DNA from: Ephydatia muelleri | Taxonomy: Eukaryota; Porifera; Demospongiae; Spongillida; Spongillidae | Direction of reading: 5' to 3' | Length of the DNA: 64,000 nucleotides | NCBI GenBank assembly: GCA_013339895.1 | Contig: JABACO010000006.1 | Span: forward strand, 13,486,587 to 13,550,586 | Part shown: piece by piece, positions 31,368-45,252 of the stretch | Layout: each line of letters opens with the position of its first letter | How positions within the stretch are numbered: the first letter of the stretch is position 1 | Position numbers and translations under genes: made by a program | The notes under the pieces: generated by a model | Database searches by the model: none | What the model saw: only the letters and a program-made list of their open reading frames with translations | What the model was told of the DNA's origin: nothing

Positions 31368-32150
31368 ACGCGTGTTGCTTTAGTTCAGTTGTTTGTTTAG
31401 TCTAAGGTCCATTGCATGCTGGCGATGTGTATCTTAATTTGCCTTTACAAAATGTATTAACAACCAAAATATTCTTACTTGAATATATGAAGAAAATATT
31501 ATGCTGCCGTTGGCACGAATTATTAATTAATGAAAAATCAGGGTGTACCTATTTGTGTGCTGTTATGAGTCTTTTAGAATATTTTGATTGTTTATATCAA
31601 TTTGAAAATTATTCGTTGTAATGCATATCAAGCTTTGTGAACATGTGCTTGTCAATTGCAAAGCGATACCTATTTGTAGTCATCCACTAGTGTACACAGG
31701 TCAACAGTCTGGAGACATTTCTAAGCAAGCAGATGTGTAGGTCTGATGACAGTGCAAAACTGGACTACAATCAATTGTTTGTACATGTATAGAATATCAA
31801 AATCAAGACCACAAGCAGATATAGATTTTATCCTGAATGTGTATAGAACAGCTAATGGGCTGTGTAAGCACATCACTAGTCAAGATGGCAGATGGTGTTG
31901 ATTGATCAGATCAGAGAGGTCACTGGACATAGTGTAGGTGGGTACAGAGACTAAACCATTATCAAACACTCAAGGTCATTGAAAAGTTTTAGTTTTTGAG
32001 AAGGTTATTAATCTTGAGAAGGGTTATTAAATAAAAGGTTAATAATCTTGAGATGGGTTACTAAACTTGAGAAGGGTTATTAAAACTGGCAAGTGTTATT
32101 AATCTTATTGAACTTGAGAAAGTGTTATTAAACTTGAGAATCACCAACTT
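31368..32150. other. Non-coding interval with TTGAGAAGGGTTATTAA repeats
   Basis: Between about 31985 and 32145 a ~20-bp unit resembling cttgagaagggttattaaa recurs six to seven times with length variation. No exon is recognised. Confidence 0.55.
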
Positions 32151-32242
32151 CAAATGAGTATTCATGCCTTTGTAATTGACGCATGCATCAAGATGGAGGA
32201 GCTATTCATTTGCCACTCTTATCCTGTGGTAAAGTGCTTTGC

Positions 32243-32372
32243 ATCTGGACATCCATCCACACACATGTGCTTGCATCTGGACATCCTTCCACACACATGT
32301 GCTTTGCATCTGGACATCCTTCCACACCCATGTGCTTTGCATCTGGACATCCTTCCACACACATGTGCTTGC
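32243..32372. repeat. 33-bp minisatellite
   Basis: Four units of catctggacatccttccacacacatgtgctttg with small indels. The unit is a multiple of three, so frames remain open on both strands; these are not genes. Confidence 0.88.
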
Positions 32373-32390
32373 CTTCTTTTAATGCAGGGA

Positions 32391-32788
32391 TCACCAGTCC
32401 AACTGTAGCGCACGCTCCTGTGGCCATGGCTGGTAAGTAGAGTGTGTGTCACAGCTCTGGCGGCCATGGGAAGAGCCATCAGGATGGTTTTCATATATGC
32501 ACAGATCTTGATCAGTCTCGAAAGAGACATCAAGGCAGAAGAGATGCGAGACTTGGTGCAAGGCTTGCTGCTCTTGAAGAGGTTTTAGAAGCCGAGGGAG
32601 AGGATATGAGCTCAGACGAGGGTGAGCTAGCACCTCCACTCCCCGCTATCCTGCCCACCATGAAAGCCATAGAGGAGCTCTGGGTGTATATAAAGGCACT
32701 GGAGGAGAGGGTCCTCAATCTGGAGGTGATAGTGCATGCAGCTGTCCAGGCAGCACCACCTCAGCCATCAGCTCTTCTGGGAGCGTGA
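32391..32788 (+). CDS. Possible 3' exons of an unknown protein with a coiled coil
   Basis: A short exon candidate, 32391-32434 (acceptor aatgcag, donor gtaagt), precedes 32452-32788. The second block reads RRDARLGARLAALEEVLEAE, MSSDEGEL, then MKAIEELWVYIKALEERVLN with leucine/isoleucine heptads, and stops at 32786-32788. An alternative frame (MGRAIRMVFIYAQILISLER) is also open over the first half, so the frame is not certain. It could be the end of the zinc-finger gene starting at 30942. No family recognised. Confidence 0.4.
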
Positions 32789-33919
32789 TGGACTTGAGCT
32801 GACCTCAGCACGCAATCTAATTAACCGTACTCGCTGATTGTTGTATTCATTGTGACTTACTGTGTCCATCTTATTCAAGTACATTTGTTGCTGATTTCCT
32901 CACTTATACGATCTGCTGATTATAAAAGTTATTAAATACAACCCAGAATACAGCCTACATGTGGCCCCTCCCACCCAGCTAGGGAAGTGCAGTAATCTTC
33001 CAGAGCTGAGCGTAACAAGCTAATGCTTACACTGGTACACTGTAGGTTACAAATTCACAGCAGAAAACACTTTGGTGCATATGCGTGCGAACTGTGAACA
33101 GAAGCTATTTCAGATTCTCCTCTTCACTGATTCGAAGGAAAAACAATACTTTATACACATAGTTAAGTTTCAGACTTTCAGTGTGCATGTCGTTAATAAA
33201 TCCTTATGCAAATTCAAAACAGAAGGGTGTCTGTTGTTCTACACTGACTTGTAATAATTACATGGTTAATTATTAATGTAGAGTACACATACAACATGCT
33301 TTATAATTCAAGTTGATTTGATTTGTGCACATTACAAATAGTACACTGAGAATGTACATGCAAGCAAGTTACATCTACCGTGCATACACATTGCATGATC
33401 TCCGTTCTATAATGTTTCCCCACTTGGCAGTGTTATATTAAGTCTCGTCTCTATGGGGTGGACAATGTCCTTAAGAAGTCCAGGACTTCCATACCATAGA
33501 ATACTCAAGGAGAAGTCTAGAAAGGATACGACACAGTCTTAGAGTATTGGTAGTATGAGAAGGCAGCCCAAAGAACTACGAATATGCAAAGGGTCATGTC
33601 TCATACATGCATGTTAACTGGAGAGTTTTTTAAAAGACTTTTTAGTGAAAGATTGATGAGCAGGTGTCAATCTTGCATGGTTTCACTTTTAAATCTTGCA
33701 AATATTGAGGATTTTCACCAACACATTGAATAGATATCAAGGTCATAGACTCAATGTCACAAGAGTGACTTTTAGAGGTTTACTGTTGCTGGTCTGCTGC
33801 ACTACACTCTAATAATGCTTCACTTGATTTGCCAGTCAACATTTTAATTTATGCGTGAAGGTTGAGCCACCAATACACCATTTTTGTGTGATGGTGAAGT
33901 CATGTGGGAGTGGGAATTG

Positions 33920-34099
33920 CGCCCCCCTACCTGTGTGCCCCTCCTACCTGTGCGCCCCTCCTACCTGTGCGCCCCTCCTACCTGTGCGCCCCTCCTACCT
34001 GTGCACCCCTCCTACCTGTGCACTCCTCCTACCTGTGCACCCCTCCCACCTGTGCGCCCCTCCCTACCTGTGCGCCCCCTCCTACCTGTGCACCCCTCT
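33920..34099. repeat. 17-bp minisatellite (copy 2)
   Basis: Twin of 1080-1258 with two one-base C insertions within the array. Confidence 0.93.
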
Positions 34100-34598
34100 G
34101 AAGTCCATCTTCACCTGAATATTTGAATGACGCATAAATAAAGTTTACAATAAACAATTATTGGGTCTATCGTACTTGACAATCATAAAATGCACAACTG
34201 TAATAGACGCACTTAATAATGCAATCATCACAAGATCGTTCAACCTAGTTGATTTTGGAGCTTGACATTAGCAGGTTATTTAATTTTATTCATGTGTATA
34301 TGTGTACATTTTGTTTGCATATAGCTCAGTTTTCGTGTTCTAAATGACGTGACATGATGGCTGGATACATTGAGATCACAGCACACTATTGAGCCTGTCA
34401 CCAGTTATTTGGTTAAGGTGGTGATAGTATCCTGTGAGCTTTGCCTTTGCAAGCAAATAGACACCTTTCAGAGTGTGGGCTTTTGAATGAAGTGGCACAT
34501 GAAGGTGTTGACATATGCCACCAGCGTAGGTAAATACAGAAGCCATTTTAAAATGGAAGCTATTGCACATCTAGCAGTACCCAGGGACACATGTGTAA

Positions 34599-34869
34599 TC
34601 AGGAAGCACAATAGTAATGATGTCAAATGTGGAGATCTAGGTTAGGTTTGTATCCTTTGGTCGTTGAGACCTATGGTGTGTGGGGTCAAGAGGCTGTGAA
34701 GAGTTTCACATCTTGGCTGGCAATCACCTGCTTCAAGCCAAAGTCTGTCGTCATACATGACCTGTATGGCAGACTGAACCCCTGCCTTGTGAGATCAGGG
34801 GCATTTCCCCAAGTCCAATATGTTTCAACCACGATAGGGACACATACCACCCCAGTTCTGAGCATTTAG
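34599..34869 (+). pseudogene. Retroelement C-terminal fragment, remnant 1 (copy 2)
   Basis: Twin of 1752-2026, with the same frame change and the same stop codon. Confidence 0.75.
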
Positions 34870-35440
34870 TCATTGGATTGGTGCTTCCTAGCTTGGGCAG
34901 CAGCTGTGGCCAACACTCCCACTTCCAACAGGGTAATTGGATTCAGTGGTGAGACGCATCTATTACTCTCACTCATCGTCTCAAACAAACCGCACATCTT
35001 AGTAATATATTAGTGCATACATACAGCCTTGCAGTTGTGAATGCTACTTGAACTTGTTGCTTAGTGCACCCTTGGGAGAGACCTACAGAGCTTGTTGCTT
35101 AGTGCACCCTTGGGAGAGACCTACAGAACTTGTTTCTTAGTGCACCCTTGGGAGAGATCATAACATAGTTTGAAACATACCAGGAAAGGCAATCAAAGGT
35201 AATAAAGTGTACATGTAGTTCTCTGAATTCCAGTCCGTTGCGCAAATAAAATAACCACTTCAATTGGTTCTTTATTATTATTATTATTTATTACTTACAA
35301 ATAATAATACATATACAGCACAATTGTAAGGTAATGCACAAACACGGACAATGTCTAAAAACAAGCCTCTAAATTATTATTATTATTATTTTAAAAATTG
35401 ATAAAAGAAAAGTAGGTAATTAATATATCGCATTAAATTC

Positions 35441-35747
35441 AAAACATAAGCACTACAAATAACTAAAAGTCACAGCGGGTGTTTGGTGAGACACATCTGG
35501 CCAAAATTGCCCTGGCATTCTGCCTCATGAGGGTGAGGCTGAGGCGACTGTAGATGATTGATATAACCTCATTTAGAGGTCGACATAGATGCGTGGCTAC
35601 CTTTTTGGATATGATTAAAAGTACATTGATAGCTTCATTGCCCATCTACCAAACACTTCTACAACCAAAGGGAAGTATGACCATCCTCTAAGGGCACTTG
35701 CCTCATCATTTCTTGAGTGCTTGGCCTCTTCTCCCATCTCAGCTGCA
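35441..35747 (-). pseudogene. Retroelement fragment, inverted arm (copy 2)
   Basis: Twin of 2598-2908. One base is lost from a C-run near 35640 (tgcccatc versus tgccccatc), which shortens the open frame. Confidence 0.8.
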
Positions 35748-36506
35748 TGCCAGATTGCAAGCTATCTCTGCGCCTCAAGCCCATGCATGGCTTTAAAGTG
35801 CAGCCTTCACCAAAGCTAGGTCTTGCGTTGATGCCTGATGAAGCACAGGTCATTCTAAAATGGTGGCTAGGCCTTCCTTTAACACCTGAGGGCACACCAT
35901 GCCCACTTTGTCATCACAATATGGATGCTTGGGGACATCACATGCTCACTTGTCGCTCTGGGGAGATGTAATAACCAGACACAACCAACTCAGGGACTGC
36001 ATTGCTGACTTCTGCCACAAGGTATGCCTTTCCCCACAAATTGAGAAAGAAGTGGCATTCTTCCTAAAGACCAATCAAGACCAGCAGACATTCTAGTGCC
36101 AAACTGGTCCCTCTCACGCCCAGCTGCATTTGACATAAAGGTCATCAATCCACTTAATTAGCAATTTATACAAAAAGCGGCTCAAATCTGTGGTCATGCA
36201 GCTGAGATGGGAGAAGAGGCCAAGCACTCAAGAAATGATGAGGCAAGTGCCCTTAGAGGATGGTCATGCATCCCTTTGGTTGTAGAAGTGTTTGGTGGGT
36301 GGGGCAATGAAGCTATCAATGTACTGTTAACCATATCCAAAAGGTAGCCACGCATCTATGTCGACCCTCTAAATGAGGTTATATCAAACATCTACAGTCG
36401 CCTCAGCCTCACCCTCATGAGGCAGAATGCCAGGGCAATTTTGGCCAGATGTGTCTCACCAAACGCCTGCTGTGACTTTTAGTTATTTGTGGTGCTTATG
36501 TTTTAA
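35748..36506 (+). pseudogene. Retroelement fragment, remnant 2 (copy 2)
   Basis: Twin of 2909-3665. One G is missing from the G-run near 35963, so the C-x2-C segment and the RHN segment are split into two frames here but not in copy 1. One A is missing near 36342 and one C is gained near 36366. Confidence 0.75.
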
Positions 36507-36571
36507 ATTGATATGATAATAATAATAATATATTATGTTGGAAGCGGGCATGTACCAGGGTGTTTCAGCTA

Positions 36572-36846
36572 GCAGAACACACAGAAAACGATCCTAAGTG
36601 TGTCGAGTTGGGCTGGCGATGCATACCATTGGCAGTTGAGAGCTATGGAGCCTGGGGTCCAGAGGCGTTGAAGGCCTCTCACAGGTGGCTACTCGTTTAG
36701 CCATCCGGGGTAACACTCCCAAGGCCAAAATAGTGGCAGAGCTATATGGCTGCCTTGGTTTATTATTGGTTAGAGATAACACTCGATCAATCCTTTGCCG
36801 TTCCTATCCCCAAACTCCCCAACAAGAAAATGAACTGATTACTTAG
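36572..36846 (+). pseudogene. Retroelement C-terminal fragment, remnant 3 (copy 2)
   Basis: Twin of 3731-4005 with the same internal frame change. Confidence 0.75.
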
Positions 36847-36920
36847 TTCTTTTGTGTATTTGTTGGATTTGTCTTCATTCAATGTTTTATTTGTGTAATA
36901 CTATATTGAAATGTTAATGG

Positions 36921-37896
36921 GGTCTTGGGTTGCGGTCTCTATCATCTCATGCTGCTGCAGCTTACATTGCTTCCCTTTGTTCTTCGGACTTTAGTTCCCT
37001 CTCTAGTTTGCATCTCACCTCAGCAATTGGGAAGTTTAACTCCTATGTTTCACCATCTGATGTGGTTTCAGTAGAGAGCCTTGCATAGCGGCCTCCAATA
37101 CAGAAAGCCTTATCTGCCAAGATTGACGACTTCCAGTTTAACCAGCTCTTCAACTCATCTTCCTTGGCAGACAGGGCCCGCCTTTTGTCCATTACATCTC
37201 CCCATGCTTCATCGTGGTTGTCAGTTGTCCCTTCCGAAGGTCTAGGTCTTCATTTAAATCCTGACCAGTTCCAAGTGGCCATCAAGTGGTGGCTTGGTCT
37301 TGACACATCAGGGGGATCACTGTGCTCCTTATGTCCAGACACCGTGCTCGATCCATTAGGCCATCATGCCTCCACATGTAAGCGTGGGCGTGATGCTGTG
37401 TTTCGCCACAATAGACTTCGCGATGTTGTAGCTGAGTCGTGTAGGTTGGCCCACCTGAGTGTTAAAGTTGAGGCCGGAAATAACCTAACACCAGACCACA
37501 GTCATACAAGACCAGCTGATGTCCTTGTCCAGAACTGGTCCAGAGGCAGGCCAGCAGCCTTCGACATCTGTGTGACCTCACCGCTTAATACACTTACTTT
37601 GTCAGAAGCGGGGGTTTGTGCAGGTGCTGCAGCCCAGGCTGGAGAGGTCAGGAAGCACTCAGCTAATGATGACAAATGTGGAGATCTGGGTTCGGTTTTG
37701 TGTCCCCCTGGTGACTGAAATTTATGGAGCATGGGGAGCTGAGGTCAAGGCCTGTTTCTCCCAGCTGGCTTCGAGGCTTTCCATCAGGCTTCAAAAGCCC
37801 AAATCAGTCATTCTTTATGAACTATATGGTCGCTTAAACACATGTCTCGTTCGTTGTGTTGCTACGGCCATATTAAGTAGGATCCAGTCCTCGTAA
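36921..37896 (+). pseudogene. Retroelement C-terminal region, remnant 4 (copy 2)
   Basis: Twin of 4080-5055. It shares the internal TAG (37086-37088) and the frame change, so those defects predate whatever produced the two copies. Confidence 0.8.
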
Positions 37897-38880
37897 CTTT
37901 TCCTGTGTTTATTCTTGGTGTAATTTTGTAATAATAAAAATAATTGTTATTGTAAATTTATTTATTATTTTAATAATAATATAAATCAAGTAATTACATT
38001 GCAATAATACATATATTATTTTAACACATGATTTCAAGTTAGGGGCAACTCTTATTCATCTGCACTTGAGTCTTGCAGCCGCCATTGGAACTGACTGGTT
38101 ATGATGTTACTCACTAATGATGACATTCCATTCCCTCTCCCTTTAGCTGTTTACAGGCACACATGGATGAGGTTTGAGCTAGACTAATAACTAAGTGAAG
38201 ATTTTGAGTTTGTTTGGCAGCATGTGATAGATGAAAGGAAAACATCCGTTGCAATGCAAGTTTGTTTGGTAACTCATCCTGATGTAATTGCTTGTTTTAA
38301 TACAACATCTTGCACTCTCAGCAGTTGCACATTTCCCAAAGTCTGATAATACACACACATGCAATATTACACAATCAGACATGTATGGACATACATACAT
38401 GTACACGCATACACGTGAAGGGTATGTCATGTAAGCAGTCACTACTGTCAGCACATGATCATGATCTCAACCACACCTTCACACTAGTGTGGTGACCAGC
38501 ACTGCGCACAACACCATCATGACTGAAGACATGGTAGCATGCATCCAGTTGTGTGCAGCAAGATCATGCAAGACCCTTGCAGTGGACGTAGTGGCTGAAA
38601 TGGATGATGCATTTTGCAAACTGGTAGCAGATGTTGCGTCTATGTTAACTGGTAGAATGGCTGCAGATGAAGTGGCTGCAAATGAAGGAGAATCATGACT
38701 GAGAATCATGACTGGGAATCATGACTGGGAATCATGACTTGCAAGTAAGTACTCATCGATTGCATTACATTTGTACAACTTCTTAAAAACAATTACATAC
38801 GAAATGTGGATATATAGACTGGGACCATTGCGCATACTGCAAAACCGTTAATAATGATTAATACTGATACTGATTTTCTT

Positions 38881-39979
38881 TCACTGCATGTTTTCAAGAT
38901 ACAAGATAAGTGTGCATGAGGAGAGGGGGAGGCCATTGTGGGGGTGTGGCATAAAGAAGGGGCCATGGTGGGGTGGAGACGAGTGCCCACCTCGTACTCT
39001 GATCACCATCTTGACACCAGAGGAACACTCTCCTCCTGAATATGCAGTGTGCACTGCACCATTCAGAGTACCATCACTGAAACCTATTATTAAAAAGAAC
39101 ACCATTGAAAAAAAAATAAACATGCAATAATTCATTGCCTTTTATGGCATTACAAGTTTAATTTTTAAAAACAATGCAATATATTTTCAAATTATGTTCC
39201 AGTGTTATGCACACAGAAAAATGCCCATTTAAGGAGCATAGTGATAAATGCAAATACAAGCTAGTACACAGCCACACTTACTTGCTAAATAGTAGTCCTG
39301 GCCTTCATCAAAGCTGAAGGTTCCGGCTACACTGTTTGATTGATGGATGATGGTGACGGTTTTTATTGAAGTGTTTGTTAAACAGTAGGCCCAAAGAAAT
39401 GGAGTCCCTCCTGTTGTGGCATCACAGCTTTGCCACTGCTGCAGTGAAGCCTATATCGAAACAGAAATGATAACCGTCAATGAAAGTATGTTGTAATTCA
39501 GTCATTGCTCTCCACTACAGCTCACCAGGATGATGACGTTGCTGACAGACCCACTGCACGAAAACTTTATGGTGTCCGATATGTTTACCAACATAGGGTT
39601 GCTATTAATGAGAGCAAATATTTAGTCTGTACATAGAAATCTAACGTCTATAGCACAGCAATACGCGTTGTGATCGGATTGGCAACGGGAGTTAAATCGC
39701 TAAAAGACGATTTAAATAGGGGTACATTGTAAGGTCATAGATAGTTTAGCGACTATTTATGGTAAGCTTTTGAGCTTGTGCAACACTACATGCTGCTTCC
39801 CCGTTTTGACAACCACAAGCCGTAGTGATGCGTCCACCTCTACGTTTGATTTGAAGCCGATATTCGTGTGCTTACTTGTGATCATATCTAGCCAGATCAT
39901 TTTGTGCCAATGTCACATTGAAAGTTGTCCCTTTCACAGCCGATAAACAGTTGAGCAGTATCGCTACTTCAAGAAGCAT
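38881..39979 (-). CDS. Small secreted protein, 4 exons (copy 2)
   Basis: Exons 39979-39876, 39601-39526, 39450-39282 and 39083-38881. Coding sequence and splice sites match those of 6042-7137. Differences lie in non-coding A-runs and one extra A upstream near 39811. The upstream in-frame extension is longer here because of a longer A-run, which argues that the start at 39979 is the right one. Confidence 0.72.
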
Positions 39980-40673
39980 GGTGATTAATGTCGCGAAAGC
40001 TGTGTGATTCGAATTTAAATAGATATGTATATCGTGACTCGTGACTATGGCAACTAGAGTCATGATAAACAAAAAAAAAACAAACCATAAGACAGATGAG
40101 CAGGTAGTAATTCGCTGCATTTGTGCAGGTTGATACACAATATCAACATACATTTACGGCCAACCCACGAACCGACCATTACTGGCTCTTGTACTACGTG
40201 ATACGGTGACATGCATGCACAGGGAGTCTTAGCAGTGTTTATGTGAGCCATTTCGTAGCTCAGATTAGCCGAGACTTGTATTCACTGTAAATAAATGGGT
40301 CAGTTTCCGAGAAAATGTCCCCTCGTTTATATGTATACTGAATCATTAGATATTCAAGTAAAATAAAGGTGTTAATTGGTCCCGTTTTCACTATGAGATA
40401 GAGCATAATGGAATCTCGCAATCTGATTGGGCGATAACAGGTACCTTATTTCGGCGTAGAGACCTCGTTAGCCTAATCGCGTCCTCTAAATGCCAGCGGG
40501 TGGGTATTCTAGTACGGTAGAATACCCGCCCTCTTGCACTTAGAATACCCGCCCTCTGGCAATTAGAATACCCGCCAATAGACCTTTTTCATCACGTGAC
40601 TAAGTTACATTAAAAATGATGTCATTTACGTAAGCCGCCATCTTGGTGCACAGATGGCGTAAGACCACATACG

Positions 40674-42617
40674 ATGACGACTAGTTCCGCTTCAGTTTTC
40701 TTTCAAAACTTGGACCCTGATGCTAAGGCACGATACATCAGCAAGATTTCCATCATTAACGGGTTAGATCCATTCTCCGCTGAACTTGTACTTGGTAATC
40801 CCATTGATTCAGTCCCCCCGTTGGATGCCAGCGATTTGGTATCCTATTTAGTACTGCAAACAAACTTCATCACTTCGAAGCAATTTAAAGCTCATAATTC
40901 TTTAGAAGCTTACAATCAGTTTGTTAATGGCTGGGTCAAAGATGTGCAAGCATGGAAAATCGATTGTCACTACCTGATTAAAGGACGCGTAAGTTTTTAA
41001 AAAGAAATATGCGTGGTGTACTAGCATATGAAGCAATGTTATATTGCAGGTGAAGCATTCTCAAAGGCTGAATGAAACTCCGTTACATTGCTGGATAATA
41101 ACACAGGATAATGGTGAGGTTTGTTGTGGCCATTGCACATGCATGGCTGGGTTAGGTGAAACTTGTACACACGTTGCTGCTATTCTATTTTACCTTGAAG
41201 CATCAAACAGAGTGATTGGCATAGAAACCTGCACACAGAGGAAATGTGAATGGATTATTTCATCCTTCTGTAAAAATCATAGAATATCTTCCATTAAGCG
41301 ACATTGGAGGTTGGATGCTAATATCAATGACCAGATACCCACTACAGTTGCAAACGAGAGCCATGATTCTAATAGGGAAGGTTTGAGTTTGTCCTTTCCC
41401 AGTTCATCAATTATGAGTGCATTTTACACTAAACTGAGCATGACAAGCACAATGCCTGCTGTCTTATCACTAATACCAGAGCACTCTGAAAGATATGCTC
41501 CCAAAATGTTCCCTTCCTGAATACCCAAAACTATTAAAATCCCTTCATCAATCACGTGACCATGGAGATTAACGAGTTACAGAAGGAATGTGACAACATT
41601 GATTTAACTGTGACCCCAGTTATGGCAGCAGCTGTAGAAAAGGATATAGTTGATCAGTACAAATCAAATCTCTGGTACAAGTTTCGGGCAGGCAGAGTGA
41701 CTGCATCAAAAATGAAATCGGTTTGCCATACCAGCCCATTAAACCCATCTAAAAGTTTAATAAGGAACATATGCTATCCAGAGGCATTTGTTTTTTCATC
41801 TGCAGCAACATCATGGGGTTGCAGACAAGAAAAAGCTGCTAAGACCTTATACATGAAGTTCATGCAATGCAAGCACACTAATCTTGTGTTTAAAGATAGT
41901 GGTTTAGTGATAAATCCATTATGGCCATTTATTGCAGCATCACCTGATGGAGTTATTAGTTGCACTTGTTGTGGAAAAGGGGTTTTTGAAATAAAATGTC
42001 CTTACAGTCATAAGGGTGAGTGCATTACAAACATCGCAACACATGACAGTCAATTCTGTCTTAAAAAAGACTCAGATGGGAAGCTTCATCTTGACCACAA
42101 TCATGCCTACTATTATCAAGTACAAACACAATTATATGTATGCAATGTAGACTATTGTGATTTCATTGTTTGCATGTTCAGCTCAAAAGATGGTTTGTAT
42201 GTGGAGCGGATCACTAAAGACAACACATTTTGGAATGAATGTGTGCAAAAAGCAGAGCTTTTATTCCGTAAATGCATTTTACCTGAATTACTTGGAAATT
42301 GTTATGCAAGATCCAGCATTTCATCGCATGCAATAGACGTGACTACTTGCAGTACAACAGATGCAACCACTTCCAGTGCTGAAAATACAAGTATGCCTGA
42401 AACCAGTGATTCATACTATTGCTATTGTAGAGGACCTGATGAAGGTGAGATGATTGGCTGTGATAATCCCCAATGCCCCATTCAATGGTTTCACTTTGAA
42501 TGCCTTGAGATAACAACGGCTCTTTTTGGTAAATGGTATTGCCCAGATTATATAAGTATGTCAGAATTGAAGCAATCAAAAAAAAGGAAATGTTCAACAC
42601 AAGTCACAGTCAGTTAA
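40674..42617 (+). pseudogene. SWIM-YqaJ-PHD protein (copy 2, better preserved)
   Basis: Exon 1, 40674-40988, is open from MTTSSASVFFQNLDPDAK through LIKGR. Exon 2 is 41050-42617. Same SWIM, YqaJ and PHD motifs and the same two shared frame changes between the SWIM and YqaJ parts. It ends in a basic KKRKC tail, probably a nuclear localisation signal, with TAA at 42615-42617. The stop of the opposing THAP/DDE gene (42610-42612, minus) lies within its last codons, so the two genes overlap tail-to-tail by 8 bases. Confidence 0.87.
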
Positions 42618-43102
42618 TTGGTACAACAGAGTCACACACATTGGTAAGAGCACAACAAACATTGACAATGTAATCTATCACAGGTAGTTCATTATCCTCC
42701 CTCGTTGTAGTAAAATGAATTGGAATTCTACTTTGTAATATGCTGTATTTCTTTTTCAAATTACCTATCACTCGTTCAACATGTATCCTCACATTAGCAA
42801 TGGTTCTGGTTTCATGAACTTCTAGTGCCGAGAGTGACCAAGTAGCAGGGTTGGTAACCAATCTGGGTTCAAGTCGTCATACAGGGCAGCTGGCTTTCCC
42901 GATACAAAGTGCATGGAACATACACGATATTTGCTAGCGTCGTCTTTATTAATGTCTTGCCTTGAAAGAGCAGCAAGGAAGCCGTCTCTTCGTCGTTCAC
43001 TAAGCTCCCTTTCACGCTCACCTCCAATGTGGTTGATAACAGCAGGATTCGATAGAACGATACATCTTTGTCACGGTCAGAACGCTTGTAACACCCAATT
43101 AC
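42610..43102 (-). pseudogene. THAP-DDE transposase, core deleted (copy 2, main part)
   Basis: Twin of 9767-10259, with the same THAP-to-C-terminal junction near 42830. Confidence 0.85.
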
Positions 43103-44429
43103 TATGGGGGGGTAAACACTGCCATAATTGACACGCGCGCGTTTTTCGAATTCGGGTCGCGTCATTTCGTTACAGCTCCGTAACAGTCTCGTACTTAGGT
43201 GGAGCCATCTCGTACAGCTCCGTAACAGTATGTTGATCAGAACATTGTGTTGCGGTCCCGTTACAGACCTGATACTGTTATTTATCATAATGTATTGCTA
43301 CCGTTCCGTACCAGGCCACGCAGGATTTGTTCTAATTTTAAGTATCACCATGCTCAGCTTCCTTTCCTCTCGATCCGTGCGTCTTCGACAGAAGGAACGG
43401 TACGTTCGTACTGTCGAAGATGCATGGTAGGGTACATGTACATATAACTAGGCACCAATGAGAACCCGCAAGTAGCGTGTCCTTCTACATGTATAAGACC
43501 GGCCGGTTCATTATTTATACGCGAACCGTCATTTTCTCGGAAACTGTCCCATAAAGTGATAAGTGCATCTTATGGCAAGTTCCTTTCTACACCATTGTTG
43601 CCTTGATATGAGGGCCGGGGTGGGCGGGCCACTGTTGTAACAAGGATTGTTTGTATACGTGTATGACTTCCCTAACAGGCATATGCATGATGTTTAACAC
43701 AAAACGTATACTGAAAGAATGTTAATAATTTGTTTTTAGCCATGGCATACAACATCATCATCATCATCAGTCTGCATGTCAGTGATATCCCTCTTACATG
43801 CACATGTAGTGGAAAGTACACTTAATTGACTGGCTCATTTTTTATCAAGGGGTGTGTGCTTATGCATGGAACGTGCATCATCATCACACATGCCAAAGTT
43901 CTACATTGAAGTAAGTTGTGAAGAGGGAGAGGTATATGTGCAAGTAAGGTATGGTGGGGGCGGGGCATGTGCCTGCTCTAGCAAACAAAATACATCCAAG
44001 TGCAAGACTAACACAGGGAAAAAAATGGGTCGAATCAAAGTTTTGATTTTATAAAGGATTTTAAATCGTCTGTAAAATCATTGTGTGATTGAACAAACGC
44101 GTGTGATTTTTACTGTTCAATCACGCAATGATTCCAAAATGATTCTACGCGTTTTTTCCCTGTGTATAAGTTACAGTCTATTCCCTGCGCTCCGAACCAC
44201 TCGGTTCTGCTCTTAGATAAATGACTCATTTTTCTTTATTTCATTTTGTCATTTTCAATTTGTTGGGACGAACGAGATGTATATACGTAAGCAGGATAAA
44301 TACAATAAGGAATTGCTGCTGCAGTGTGTAGTTCTGTTATAAACCTCAATTTACTGCTAATTATAAGCACATGCAATACGCCAACATGTATAAATACCCA
44401 TGTAAGGTGCGCTTTGATTAAAACAAAAA

Positions 44430-45219
44430 ATGGCTTTCGAATGGATCAGGAGCACTATACTAGCAGTAGTTACCTCTTTAGCTACCATTCAGGATAGAAG
44501 AGACATGTCATTTGATGAATTGGAAGGTATCATTACGATTGTGGAATTAGTGTATCGCGAACTGCTAGTTGCCGAGGTCGTGGTTAACGTTGCATGGTCC
44601 AAGGGGTGCCGTGCATGGAATGCATACAAATGGCTTTGTGTTTCCTAAACGAATTGCTGGAAGCTAAAAGACGTTGCAATCATCGAACTCAACCCCCGAC
44701 GGATATCACTGGCAATGTAGGAAGACCAAGATTTTCTGTCTCTTATGAACAACTGGAGTAGCTTATCGATAGCCATTTTACTGTCCCCCAAATCGCTGAT
44801 ATTATCGGCATTTCACAACGGACTGTACACAGACGAATGTCTGAATTTGGGTTATCAGTCTCAGGTCAATATGCAAACATAACCGATGATTACCTGGATC
44901 AAGTGGTTCTAAGCATTCAAAATGAATTTCCCTTATGTGGCACTAATGCGGGGCCATCTGTTAGCCTTAGGCTTGAGGGTTCAGCAGCAGAGGATTAGAG
45001 AGTCTCAGAGAAGAGTTGACCATGATGGAAGTATGATGCGTCGTTTGTCAACTGCATGTGTATAGGCGTGTTTTACCGTGTCTCTGGACCTAAAGCATTG
45101 TACCATATTGATGGCAACCACAAATTAATACGGTAAGTTTGTTAGTAATTTTGATGGCACTTGCCTGGTAAAATGAAGTTATGTTAAGGGGTCGTCCATA
45201 AAGTACGTCACGTGCAAAA

Positions 45220-45252
<33 letters not shown>

